DNA of 11,524 nt from CAYSLA01 sp964431685 (lineage in GTDB: Bacteria; Armatimonadota; UBA5829), in assembly GCA_964431685.1 (NCBI GenBank), contig CAYSLA010000110.1, forward strand, positions 1-11,524. The letters are read 5' to 3'. Positions 1-7,369 of the stretch are shown one piece after another. How positions within the stretch are numbered: position 1 is the stretch's first letter; every line of letters starts with the position of its first letter. The position numbers were made by a program, and so were the translations under genes. Under the pieces are notes generated by a model. It made no database searches. It saw nothing but the letters and a program-made list of their open reading frames with translations, and was not told where the DNA came from.

Positions 1-1
1 G

Positions 2-172
2 TTCTCTCTGAATCTTGAGGTCTCGGATTTGCGAGTCCACAAGATCGAGAAAACGCTGTTTTTCGGCGTGGGTATCGAAACACGCTACGGGGCAGTGGCC
101 GCGACCCAGCATCGGCTCAAGTTATACCGAATCATATGCAGTGAGCCGGGGTGGAAACTGCCCCGGCCTTGA
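2..172 (+). CDS. Possible C-terminal end of an upstream gene, cut by the left edge
   Basis: An open frame enters from the left edge and runs 56 codons to a TGA at 170-172. The peptide has a believable mix of hydrophobic and charged residues (for example LEVSDLRVHKIEKTLFFGVG), and its codons are like those of the downstream genes. No start codon or upstream part is visible, and I do not recognise a family. It ends inside the 145-167 hairpin and just before the extended -10 promoter at 173-181, which is where an upstream gene would be expected to stop. A 56-codon open frame can occur by chance at this GC content, so this is only a plausible gene tail. Confidence 0.35.
   Translation, partial: FSLNLEVSDLRVHKIEKTLFFGVGIETRYGAVAATQHRLKLYRIICSEPGWKLPRP
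145..167 (+). terminator. GC-rich hairpin at the upstream gene boundary
   Basis: GCCGGGG (145-151) is the exact reverse complement of CCCCGGC (161-167). The intervening nine bases can add three more pairs (two of them G·U) around an AAA loop. It sits over the last codons of the possible upstream gene. No clear U-tract follows, so a classical Rho-independent terminator is uncertain. It may act as a 3'-end or insulating structure before the operon promoter. Confidence 0.3.
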
Positions 173-181
173 TGATATAAT
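173..181 (+). promoter_or_regulatory. Extended -10 promoter of the defence operon
   Basis: TGATATAAT matches the extended -10 consensus TGnTATAAT exactly. No good -35 hexamer is found 16-18 bases upstream (that stretch reads around TGGAAACT), which is typical of promoters relying on the TG extension. Transcription would start near 188, giving an untranslated leader of about 95 nt before the HTH gene. No second comparable promoter was noticed between the later genes. Confidence 0.6.
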
Positions 182-184
182 GAG

Positions 185-245
185 TGGACTGGTTGGCAGA
201 CAGGCTAGTGAGGGCGAAAGCCTACACTCGGTTGGCCGGAGTCCA
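185..245 (+). promoter_or_regulatory. Potentially structured 5' leader
   Basis: Between the predicted transcription start and the first gene, several short inverted repeats can pair. TGGACT (185-190) pairs with AGTCCA (240-245). GGC-GAAA-GCC (213-222) forms a GNRA-capped hairpin. ACTCGG (226-231) can pair with CCGGAGT (236-242) with one bulged base; this competes with the outer helix because both use 240-242. This could be an attenuator, a protein-binding site for the HTH product, or chance. I recognise no known riboswitch here. Confidence 0.25.
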
Positions 246-270
246 GACTGGCTTCTCGCACACGCATGGC

Positions 271-274
271 GGAG
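271..274 (+). promoter_or_regulatory. Ribosome binding site that decides the HTH gene start
   Basis: GGAG ends nine bases before the ATG at 284. The in-frame ATG at 266 has no comparable Shine-Dalgarno sequence at a useful distance, so the downstream ATG is preferred. Confidence 0.5.
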
Positions 275-283
275 CAGTTTAGT

Positions 284-478
284 ATGGAAGACCGATGGTT
301 GTCCGTGGAAGAGATCGCAGCCTACTTGGGCATCGTTCGCGAGAGCGTGTACCGGTGGGTCGTGAGCCGTGGCATGCCCGGCCACAAGGTCGGCCGCCAC
401 TGGAGGTTTCGCAAGGAGGATGTCGACGAGTGGGTTAGGTCCGGCGGGGCCGAGGAACGGAAGAACCGCGATGAGTGA
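284..478 (+). CDS. Small excisionase/MerR-like helix-turn-helix DNA-binding protein
   Basis: A 64-residue protein with the pattern of the excisionase-type helix-turn-helix family (HTH_17). The motif WLSVEEIAAYLGI covers helices one and two, ESVYRWV is the recognition helix, and KVGRHWRFRKEDVDEWV is the beta-wing typical of these MerR-like domains. It has no other domain and a charged tail. The start at 284 is chosen because GGAG lies nine bases upstream; a start at 266 would add six residues. It is the first gene after the extended -10 promoter and likely acts as the local regulator of the operon or as a DNA-binding accessory subunit. Similar small proteins often precede restriction-modification and other defence genes. 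It is unlike the larger WYL-type BrxR regulators of many BREX loci. No integrase or other mobility gene is visible to support a true excisionase role. Confidence 0.8.
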   Translation: MEDRWLSVEEIAAYLGIVRESVYRWVVSRGMPGHKVGRHWRFRKEDVDEWVRSGGAEERKNRDE

Positions 479-553
479 CCCGTCTCTGGGCACTGAACAA
501 CTCGTCGGACTGGCCAACACAATTCTGGGTTGATATCTGGAGACACGATTCGA

Positions 554-1708
554 ATGGCAGAGAACGCACACGTGGGTCACAGGGAGAGACTGAGACAACG
601 CTTCGCCCAAGGTGAGGACCTTGGCGATGAGGCAATCCTTGAGCTGCTGCTATGCTACGCCATTCCACAGAGGGATGTGCGACCGCTGGCGCAGGAGCTG
701 ATGGCGTTCTACGGTTCCCTCCACGCCGTGATCAATGCCGATCTCGCTGAGCTGTGTGGGTTCGCTGGCATCAAGCAGGCTGCCGCTGTTCTGATCCGAC
801 TGGTTGGACGTATAGGATCACGTCTGCATAGTCCGCAGTCGAGAGCTGAGGAAGCACAGGAACCATCGATGAACCGTCTCCAAGCGCAGCTTGATCTAGA
901 CACTCTTGATCCCACTCCCCCAGCAGCGTCTGCCGTGCCAAAGAAGCCGAGGAAGCCTACATCGAGAGCAGGAACAGGGCTTTTCTCTAAGGCTCTCCTC
1001 GCTGAAGCAGTGGAGTTGCTTCCCGCTTTTCCGGATACGGAGTTACTATCCGAACTGAGGCATTACCTGCGGGCGAACCTACCGTTTAGTGCTGAGGAAA
1101 CCCGGACACGCAACTCCAACTACATTCTCCGTCGCCTATTCCCGCAAGGATACGCTGATGTGGAGTTGCGGCGTTTCGCCGTGACTTTTGTTGACACGCA
1201 AGAGCTACGTGACGTGTGCTTCTACAGATTCTGCACGGTAGAACGGCTGATGTACCTGCTGATCGAGGAGCTAATCGTTCCGGCCATTGGAAGTGGGAGC
1301 TTGCCGCGATCTGCTATATCAGAGTTCCTACATCGTCGGTTTCCGGACTCGAAGAGCGTGAAGGAGTGTGTCGGCGCTGCGGTTGACGCGCTAGTTGCGG
1401 TCAAGGCAGTAAGAGCAGATAGAACCCGTGTCTCGATCTCGCTTCGTGATGTGCCAATTCCTTCTCTGGCATTCATCATCCACAGTGAGTTTGCCACACC
1501 AGGCATGTATGCAATCTCGGAGCTGGAATCCAATCAAGCTGTACGTAACATGCTTTGGCAAGGCGACCAGCTTCTTCCGGCACTGTATGAGATGCGTAAT
1601 CTGGGTCTCATTGCGAAGGTTTCGGAGATCGACAATGTAAGGCAGTTTACCACTCGCTATACACTGGCACAGGTAGTAGGCAGGCTTGCAGGGGAGACTG
1701 CGCCGTGA
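554..1708 (+). CDS. RadC N-terminal (HhH) domain fused to a BrxA-like domain
   Basis: A 384-residue two-part protein. Residues 8-90 match the N-terminal UPF0758 region of RadC: GHRERLRQRF, then LLLCYAIPQRDVRPLAQ, then a helix-hairpin-helix segment around FAGIKQAAAVLIRLV. The RadC JAB/MPN metalloprotease domain is absent. A low-complexity linker (about 92-140; Pro, Ala, Lys) leads to a helical region (about 143-384) whose pattern resembles the BrxA family: an early RANLPFSAEETRTRNSNYI segment, a middle helical block around FYRFCTVERLMYLLIEELIV, and a C-terminal winged-helix-like part. Reported BrxA structures are DNA-binding and NusB-like, so both halves may bind DNA. The ATG at 554 has GGAG at 539-542; an upstream TTG at 530 is less likely because it would add eight residues not in the RadC pattern and lacks a spaced Shine-Dalgarno. 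The stop overlaps the next start by 4 nt. The RadC half is confident; the BrxA half is an inference. Confidence 0.7.
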   Translation: MAENAHVGHRERLRQRFAQGEDLGDEAILELLLCYAIPQRDVRPLAQELMAFYGSLHAVINADLAELCGFAGIKQAAAVLIRLVGRIGSRLHSPQSRAEEAQEPSMNRLQAQLDLDTLDPTPPAASAVPKKPRKPTSRAGTGLFSKALLAEAVELLPAFPDTELLSELRHYLRANLPFSAEETRTRNSNYILRRLFPQGYADVELRRFAVTFVDTQELRDVCFYRFCTVERLMYLLIEELIVPAIGSGSLPRSAISEFLHRRFPDSKSVKECVGAAVDALVAVKAVRADRTRVSISLRDVPIPSLAFIIHSEFATPGMYAISELESNQAVRNMLWQGDQLLPALYEMRNLGLIAKVSEIDNVRQFTTRYTLAQVVGRLAGETAP

Positions 1709-2229
1709 GAGACACCGAGATCATAGAATCGATCAGGAGTAAGCTCGCCGTGGAGACAGGACGACATTTGTATGGTGTCTTGGGAAACTATGCGGCGCTG
1801 GATGGGTTTGCGAAGAAGCTAAGGCAGGCTCGCACGGCGGATAGCCAGCAGTTTCCAAAGCCCTTGTCGGTCAATCACGGCATACTGTCCGCCATACCGG
1901 ATGACGAGTTCAAGAGGCTTGTCTTGGACGAAGCACGCCGTCCGGAGCCGACCGCGGCACACGTAGCCAAAGCGTTTGAGACTTTTCTCAGGTCGAAGAC
2001 GAGACACAGGAACACTCTCTTACTGTCCAATCTAGAGCTGCTATTCGCCTATAACGTGGAACTCAACCTGCTCCGCACCATGGCTGCCGACGACACGCGG
2101 ATCATCTTGCTCCTGCCAGGCAAGCGGGAGCGGGGAAGAGTCGTTATGTTTCCCGGTTCGCAGGATCGCGAGTACCTTCTGCCCATCAACCTGATCGCTG
2201 AGAACCATCTATGGGAGCTCAAGGGTTGA
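1705..2229 (+). CDS. BrxF-like small P-loop-fold protein with degenerate nucleotide-binding motifs
   Basis: A 174-residue protein starting at GTG 1705 inside the GTGA overlap with the previous stop; GGGGAG at 1691-1696 is the ribosome site. Its pattern follows BrxF, the small ATPase of BREX type 3. HLYGVLGNYAALDGFAKKL (residues 21-39) falls where BrxF has its Walker A loop. TLLLSNLELLF (104-114) falls at the Walker B segment, and RIILLLPGKRERGRVVMFPG followed by DREYLLP corresponds to the C-terminal strand and proline/tyrosine-rich end. The usual GKT becomes Leu-Asp-Gly (32-34) and the Walker B aspartate becomes Ser108, so ATP binding is probably lost. This suggests a structural or adaptor role, perhaps bound to the downstream BrxC ATPase. 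The assignment is from a remembered family pattern; if it is wrong, this is an unrecognised small protein. Confidence 0.55.
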   Translation: MRDTEIIESIRSKLAVETGRHLYGVLGNYAALDGFAKKLRQARTADSQQFPKPLSVNHGILSAIPDDEFKRLVLDEARRPEPTAAHVAKAFETFLRSKTRHRNTLLLSNLELLFAYNVELNLLRTMAADDTRIILLLPGKRERGRVVMFPGSQDREYLLPINLIAENHLWELKG

Positions 2230-2230
2230 T

Positions 2231-3004
2231 ATGTCGAAGTACGATGTCCTGGCATCATTCTTCTTGGGCCAGCCTGAGGATCGTTCTCAGATCGATCTAT
2301 CGTTTGAGCAGGTCGAGGAGGTCTTGGGTTTCGCGCTTCCTCGGACGGCTAGGACCGACCGCGTCTGGTGGGGAAACGCAAGACACTACGCGCCGAGCTC
2401 GATCTGGCTTTCATCCGGGTGGAAAGTCGTCAAGGCAGATCTGACACGCGGGTCGGTCACCTTTGCGCGGATCGGTGAGGCAGTCGAGAGCGCCCGTCAG
2501 GCGGGACGGTACGAGCGGCTGTCGGCTTTCCTTAGCGGCGTTACGCAGGAGCAGTCGCAACTAGCTATGCGCTTCGAGGAAATAGGCCGGATCATCGGAT
2601 CTGATCTGCCCAAGTCTGCGCTGACAGATCGGACTTGGTGGGCCAACATGGGCAACACTCCTTGGGTGACGGCAGGCTGGTACGTTGAGAATGTGTATCT
2701 TAGGGCGCAGACAATCGTGTTCAGAAGAGCCGGAGAGAACCTGCTGCGGGAGATACCGCGCCAGGTTCGCCTATTGCTGGAGAATCCGGCGGCAGCAGTG
2801 CATCTTGACGGTTCGAGGCTCCTCAAGTGGATGAGCTTCTGCCGTCGTGTCGGCTGGTACTTCGAGGCAACGGTCCTATATGAGAAGGAACGCCTAGATA
2901 CTCACAGTCTGAGTCCAGCAGAGCACGCTGAGCTTGATGAATGCTATGAAGTCAGTAAGAGGGCCTTGGCACGCTACAGGCGTGCGGATTTCGGGGCTGT
3001 ATGA
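2231..3004 (+). CDS. Tandem DUF7662-like repeat protein of unknown function
   Basis: A 257-residue protein beginning one base after the previous stop. It holds two copies of one domain. Copy 1 (about 4-79) reads KYDVLASFF, FEQVEEVLGFALPRTA, DRVWWGN, SGWKV and GSVTFAR. Copy 2 (about 94-166) reads RYERLSAFL, FEEIGRIIGSDLPKSA, DRTWWAN, AGWYV and QTIVFRR. This order (Y-x-x-L, F-x-x-I/V, LP-x-x-A, WW-x-N, GW, V/I-x-F) is what I recall for the DUF7662 domain, a small unit found alone or in nuclease and defence-associated proteins. Function is unknown; the conserved aromatic pair suggests a binding surface. Residues 167-257 are a helical tail with no recognised motif. AAGGG at 2221-2225 may serve as the ribosome site. 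Its place inside the core operon suggests a dedicated subunit rather than a passenger. It is not part of any standard BREX gene list I know. Confidence 0.65.
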   Translation: MSKYDVLASFFLGQPEDRSQIDLSFEQVEEVLGFALPRTARTDRVWWGNARHYAPSSIWLSSGWKVVKADLTRGSVTFARIGEAVESARQAGRYERLSAFLSGVTQEQSQLAMRFEEIGRIIGSDLPKSALTDRTWWANMGNTPWVTAGWYVENVYLRAQTIVFRRAGENLLREIPRQVRLLLENPAAAVHLDGSRLLKWMSFCRRVGWYFEATVLYEKERLDTHSLSPAEHAELDECYEVSKRALARYRRADFGAV

Positions 3005-3013
3005 CACTAGAAC

Positions 3014-3019
3014 GGGAGG
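3014..3019 (+). promoter_or_regulatory. Strong ribosome binding site for the GTG-started brxC-like gene
   Basis: GGGAGG lies six bases before GTG 3026, supporting that non-ATG start. It sits in the 21-nt gap after the repeat-protein gene, the widest spacing between genes from the RadC-BrxA gene onward. Confidence 0.6.
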
Positions 3020-3025
3020 TCGCAA

Positions 3026-6000
3026 GTGCCTACAACTGATGACCTGTTTACTACTAGGAAGAGCCTAGATCAGATATGTTCAGTCCCTGATAAGATCATC
3101 TCGGTCTACTCGTTGGAGAAGCACGTCTGGGCCGACTCGAACTCCCTCGAAGCTCGCAGGCTCCGTCAGCCCGAACTACAGACAATAGACGAGTTCCAGA
3201 TCGATCCCGTCAGACCGTTCCTCAACGACGTGTTACGCAATGTTGCTGCACCCTACTCACCAGACCATCGTGACAATCCCATAGGGCAGGGTTACTGGAT
3301 CCAAGCAGAGTTCGGATCCGGCAAGTCCCATCTGCTCTGTTTTCTCTCTGCTCTTGCGCTTGGGAATCCGGATGCTTGGGAAGCTGTGAGGTTGAAAGAG
3401 CAGAAGGCTGAGAGAGGCAAACGCGAGTCACTGTTCCGTTTCTGGGAAGAGGGTCTGCAGAAGAAGAGCGCCGACGGGCGTGGAGTGTTCGTCATCGTCA
3501 AGACTCTGGTTGGCGCTGGTGGAGGTACGGTCGGAGTCAATGACAAGGGCCAGCGCCTGACTGAGTACATACTTGACGCGGCAAAAGAACAGATCCAAGC
3601 AGAACTCGGGAAGAATCTGTCGCTATACCCGGTAGAGCTTCTTGCGGACCGTTTCATCTCTGACGACCTCGACCGATATCGTGCCGATCTTGCTAAGTTC
3701 CTGCGCGACCCTCGGTTCTTTGACGAGGATGAGTTCGAGGACGTCAACAGCTTCATTCAGGACATACAGCAGAATCTGTCACCGGAGTACAAGAGAAGTT
3801 GCGGTAACAAGCTTTGGCGCTTCTACACGGAATTCCTGAAGGTACAACCTCACATCCCTGCTGAGACGGAAGACATCCTCAAGCACTTGGTTGAGACGAT
3901 TCTCGCTGAGGGGTACTGCGGCGTGCTTCTGGTCCTGGACGAGGTCTCTCTGTTCATGAAGAACCGAGACGACGACCAGCGCACCGACGACGAGAAGACT
4001 CTCGTCGTTCTATCCAACAGACTCGCCAAGGTCCACAACCTGCCTATATGGACGGTCTGCGCCGCGCAGCAGGCAATCGAGAGCAAGATGGGCGTCAAGA
4101 ACATCATTGCAGATGACCGTCTGAAGCTCGTGAAGCTGCTCGAAGAGGACAAGGATTATTATGACATCGTACTCGCGCGTGTCCGAGAGATCGTCGATCC
4201 GTCGGCCATAGCGAACTACTACTTGCACTACAAACGCGGCTTCACGTGGCCCAACACTATTGGCGATCAGGAGTTCGCCCACTTCTTCCCGTTCCACAAG
4301 CCAGCGATTGAGGTCTTAAGAGCGGTCACCTACGAGTTGACCACAACCCGGTCCGCCATCCACTTCATGCATCAGACCCTCAAGCATCAGATCAAGGCCA
4401 AAGGATCGGAGCTCATCCGTTTGTGGGAGCTGTTCGATGAGGCTGTGCAGTATGAAGAGGACCCGAGCGGAGTTCACGCTGGCCTTGTCGCCATCAAGAC
4501 CAAGCGGGAGATGGAGTACCGAGCTTACGAGGCGTGCAAAGAGCAGATCGATGGCTTGACCAAGGGTTATCTCAAGGTCTACCACGACCGGGCGGTGAAG
4601 ACGATCCAGACGTTGTTCTTGTATCACGTAGCGAGGACTCGCCAGCAGGGACTGTCGCCGGAGGAGATAGCCAACTCGGTTCTGATCGAGCGCAGCGCGG
4701 ATGCTACGCAAGAGGAAAACATCCAGCACTACGAGAGCGTGGCGGACAATCTGAGGAAGGAGCTTCGCCAGGTCGTAGAGACGCTGGATGATGATGGCAA
4801 GCCGCGCTACAAGTTCGATCCAGTCTTTACTGGCGTGGATCCTCGGGTCGAGTTCCAGAGGGCGCGCGACGAGGCGGAGTCTAACGAGCTTGCACTGCAG
4901 GAAGCGTGGCAGCATCTTCTTGCCCTGGACGATTGGCCGGTCCGCACGCGTCAGATGACCATCGACCTCTCGAATGGCGTGAAATCCATGTTCAAGGATG
5001 TCGCGCCGTATGTGGCACCGTGGGAGGACCGTCTTTTCTCCAAAGCAGGCGACCAGCCGCTGGAAGTAGCTTGGCAGCACCGCAGCATTACCGGTCTGGT
5101 AGGAATGAGGGATTTGGCTAGGGTATCGGCAGAAAACTCGCCGTTGCCCACCATCGATAGCGACTCAACGGATCAGGACTTCGCGGTGTTTATCAGCACC
5201 AAGCCTGCATCACAGGAAGCCACCACAAAGATACTTGAGCGAATGCGTGACCCTCGGGTCGTGCTTTGGGTGCCTGATGACCTCAGCCAGGAGGAACGGG
5301 ACCGACTTCTTGATTTCGCCGCGTATCGGAAACTCGTCTCCACCTGGCAAGGCAAAGAGAGCGAGGACGCAGTTGCCGTCATCAGTTGGGTATCAAGCGC
5401 TCTCCAGTCGGACCTCGGCAAGATAATGAAGGCGATAGATGGCAGCTATTCCCGGGGGCGGATGGATGCCCTTAATAACACCCACATGGAGTTCCGCGTT
5501 GCGGGTGAACTCGCGAGCGTGCTGGAGCCAGTCGTCAGCCGAGTCCTCACAGCGGTCTACGAGTCTCGCGACATCAAGTTCGAGCACCCCTTCACGTTCC
5601 ACAAAGAGGACGGAGTGAAGGTTATCAACGGGATCGTGAAGACCGGGCGGATACCCAAAGGCGCTAAGCCGAACCAAGATATAAGCGCCGCGCAGAACTT
5701 CGGCTACGGGCTGAAGATCATGAAGAAGTCAGCGGAGAAGGAGCTCGACGTCTCCGATAACACTCACATCCAGGACATCTACTCATTCGTCGACAGCAAG
5801 CTCGTGGACGACGATCAGAGCATGAGCATCGAGACCGTCTACAAGAACTTTATGGGTGTCGGTGGCCCGAAAGACTACGGCCTCAGTCGGCGGATGGTGC
5901 AGATATACCTGCTGTGTTTGGTCCAACAAGGAAAGGTTCGCCTCGGCGTCAACCCGAAATCTGGGCTATCGACGCTCGTGGTCGATTACTCGAACATCGC

Positions 6001-7360
6001 TGATATTGATTTCGCCGCTCGTGTGGTGGACAACCTGCAGAACGTTCAGAAGGTTGCGAAGCCTGAGAACTGGGAAGTGCTTCGGCCATATGCCGAGAAA
6101 CTGCTGGGAGTCACGATTCCTGCTACGCACGATGATGCCGAGATATCCAGGCATCGATCTGATCTCCGTACGCTCTTCACGGAGGAGAAGGAGAAGTCAG
6201 CTCGAACGGCGAGTCGAGCCAAAGGCCTGTTCGAGGCGCTACAGGTCACCGACCCCTATGCGGACGAGACCGCGCAGCTAACAAAGCTCTTCGCAACTGA
6301 CCTGAGCGGAGATGATATCAACGTTCTTCTCTATGCACTGAAAGAGGTGTTCAGCTACCAGGCCTTCGACGCGGTTGCCGCGTCGCAGACCGAGGTTGAC
6401 GATCTTGCGAACAGGCTGAAGAACTACCATGACATACAGAGGTTCTTGGAGTTCGAGACCGAGCTTCGGGCCGCACATGCTTACTGCACTCACGTCCTGC
6501 CGGATCTGCCTCAGCTGAAGACTGTCCGCAGCATCCAGCAGAAGATCGTTGACAAGCTCAAGAGCCCACAGACCTACGTCGACTCGGACGTCAAGCTTCG
6601 TACAGAACTAATAGGCTACAATCCGCCGGACCCTGGCGACACCACGTTCTGGGGCATGGTGCAGGAGTACACGAGCCTCTACCTAAACCTTCACAACGCC
6701 GTTGTCGAACAGGCCGAGAAGTGCGTTCAGAGCGCAGAGAGCCTGCTGAGCGGTGACGACCTGAAGGCCCTCAAGGCAATAGAGTCTGTCTCTGTGGTGC
6801 AACCGGCAGTGTCGCCCGAACTGGAGGAGAAGATCAGCGCGAATGCGGAGGGTCTATTCCGTTGTGAAGTGCCTTCTTATGCATCCATCGAGGCTCAGCT
6901 ACGCGACGGCCCGATCCACAGTTGCGGGCTAGCGTTCGGCAACGCTGATGAGCATCTGAAGCACTGCGAGGACGTCGCCACCGCGAATGCCGAACTGCTC
7001 GACGACGCCATCAACCGCAAGCTCGAAGTATTCCTGAATCCAACTGTCAGGCAGAATCTTGAGCAGGGCAAAGACCAGCCGGTGATTGCCTCTCTGCTTG
7101 ACTGCAAGGGTGTCGCAGCAGTGCGACAATACCTGCTTCCAGCCGTGCTGAATGATCCCTCGATCATTGACCTGATCAACCGCTATCTCAAGCGTTTCTC
7201 TGTCAAGCAGGTGCGTATTGCCGACTTCAAGCCTACCACCACAATGGTCGAGAAAGAACAGATCGGCGGTCTGGCCCAGGAGTTTCAGAAGTTCCTTGAG
7301 GAGCAACTGGACAGCGTCCAGGGCGGGAGCGATGTGCTCCCGATGCTCCAGTTGGAGTAG
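3026..7360 (+). CDS. brxC: Large BrxC/PglY-type P-loop ATPase
   Basis: A 1444-residue protein, one of the two BREX core components. The Walker A motif is AEFGSGKSH with Lys100; the phrase YWIQAEFGSGKSHLL closely resembles the hallmark P-loop of BrxC/PglY proteins. Walker B is GVLLVLDEVSLFM with Asp305-Glu306, and a sensor-like strand PIWTVCAAQQAIES follows near residue 342. A winged-helix-like segment lies near 935-990 (SRRMVQIYLLCLVQQGKVRLG). The remainder is long, helical and charged, with coiled-coil-like stretches after about residue 1050. No membrane segment or signal peptide is evident, so it is cytoplasmic. It is longer than the roughly 1,100-1,300 residues I recall for the family. In BREX it is essential for defence and is thought to form ATP-driven assemblies on DNA. 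It starts at GTG with a strong GGGAGG six bases upstream, and pglZ follows after 9 nt. The family call is firm; the subtype is not. Confidence 0.8.
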   Translation: MPTTDDLFTTRKSLDQICSVPDKIISVYSLEKHVWADSNSLEARRLRQPELQTIDEFQIDPVRPFLNDVLRNVAAPYSPDHRDNPIGQGYWIQAEFGSGKSHLLCFLSALALGNPDAWEAVRLKEQKAERGKRESLFRFWEEGLQKKSADGRGVFVIVKTLVGAGGGTVGVNDKGQRLTEYILDAAKEQIQAELGKNLSLYPVELLADRFISDDLDRYRADLAKFLRDPRFFDEDEFEDVNSFIQDIQQNLSPEYKRSCGNKLWRFYTEFLKVQPHIPAETEDILKHLVETILAEGYCGVLLVLDEVSLFMKNRDDDQRTDDEKTLVVLSNRLAKVHNLPIWTVCAAQQAIESKMGVKNIIADDRLKLVKLLEEDKDYYDIVLARVREIVDPSAIANYYLHYKRGFTWPNTIGDQEFAHFFPFHKPAIEVLRAVTYELTTTRSAIHFMHQTLKHQIKAKGSELIRLWELFDEAVQYEEDPSGVHAGLVAIKTKREMEYRAYEACKEQIDGLTKGYLKVYHDRAVKTIQTLFLYHVARTRQQGLSPEEIANSVLIERSADATQEENIQHYESVADNLRKELRQVVETLDDDGKPRYKFDPVFTGVDPRVEFQRARDEAESNELALQEAWQHLLALDDWPVRTRQMTIDLSNGVKSMFKDVAPYVAPWEDRLFSKAGDQPLEVAWQHRSITGLVGMRDLARVSAENSPLPTIDSDSTDQDFAVFISTKPASQEATTKILERMRDPRVVLWVPDDLSQEERDRLLDFAAYRKLVSTWQGKESEDAVAVISWVSSALQSDLGKIMKAIDGSYSRGRMDALNNTHMEFRVAGELASVLEPVVSRVLTAVYESRDIKFEHPFTFHKEDGVKVINGIVKTGRIPKGAKPNQDISAAQNFGYGLKIMKKSAEKELDVSDNTHIQDIYSFVDSKLVDDDQSMSIETVYKNFMGVGGPKDYGLSRRMVQIYLLCLVQQGKVRLGVNPKSGLSTLVVDYSNIADIDFAARVVDNLQNVQKVAKPENWEVLRPYAEKLLGVTIPATHDDAEISRHRSDLRTLFTEEKEKSARTASRAKGLFEALQVTDPYADETAQLTKLFATDLSGDDINVLLYALKEVFSYQAFDAVAASQTEVDDLANRLKNYHDIQRFLEFETELRAAHAYCTHVLPDLPQLKTVRSIQQKIVDKLKSPQTYVDSDVKLRTELIGYNPPDPGDTTFWGMVQEYTSLYLNLHNAVVEQAEKCVQSAESLLSGDDLKALKAIESVSVVQPAVSPELEEKISANAEGLFRCEVPSYASIEAQLRDGPIHSCGLAFGNADEHLKHCEDVATANAELLDDAINRKLEVFLNPTVRQNLEQGKDQPVIASLLDCKGVAAVRQYLLPAVLNDPSIIDLINRYLKRFSVKQVRIADFKPTTTMVEKEQIGGLAQEFQKFLEEQLDSVQGGSDVLPMLQLE

Positions 7361-7369
7361 GAGGCAGGG

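Noticed and set aside
530..553. TTG at 530 as start of the RadC-BrxA fusion
   Set aside because: The ATG at 554 begins directly before the RadC pattern and has GGAG upstream; the TTG lacks a spaced Shine-Dalgarno site.
122..610. Minus-strand open frame of 162 codons across the HTH gene region
   Set aside because: It lies opposite the HTH gene and its promoter, shows no family pattern, and the plus-strand HTH motif is clear.
4316..5080. Minus-strand open frame of 254 codons inside brxC
   Set aside because: It is antisense to a continuous 1444-codon gene with recognised motifs; such shadows are common at this GC content.
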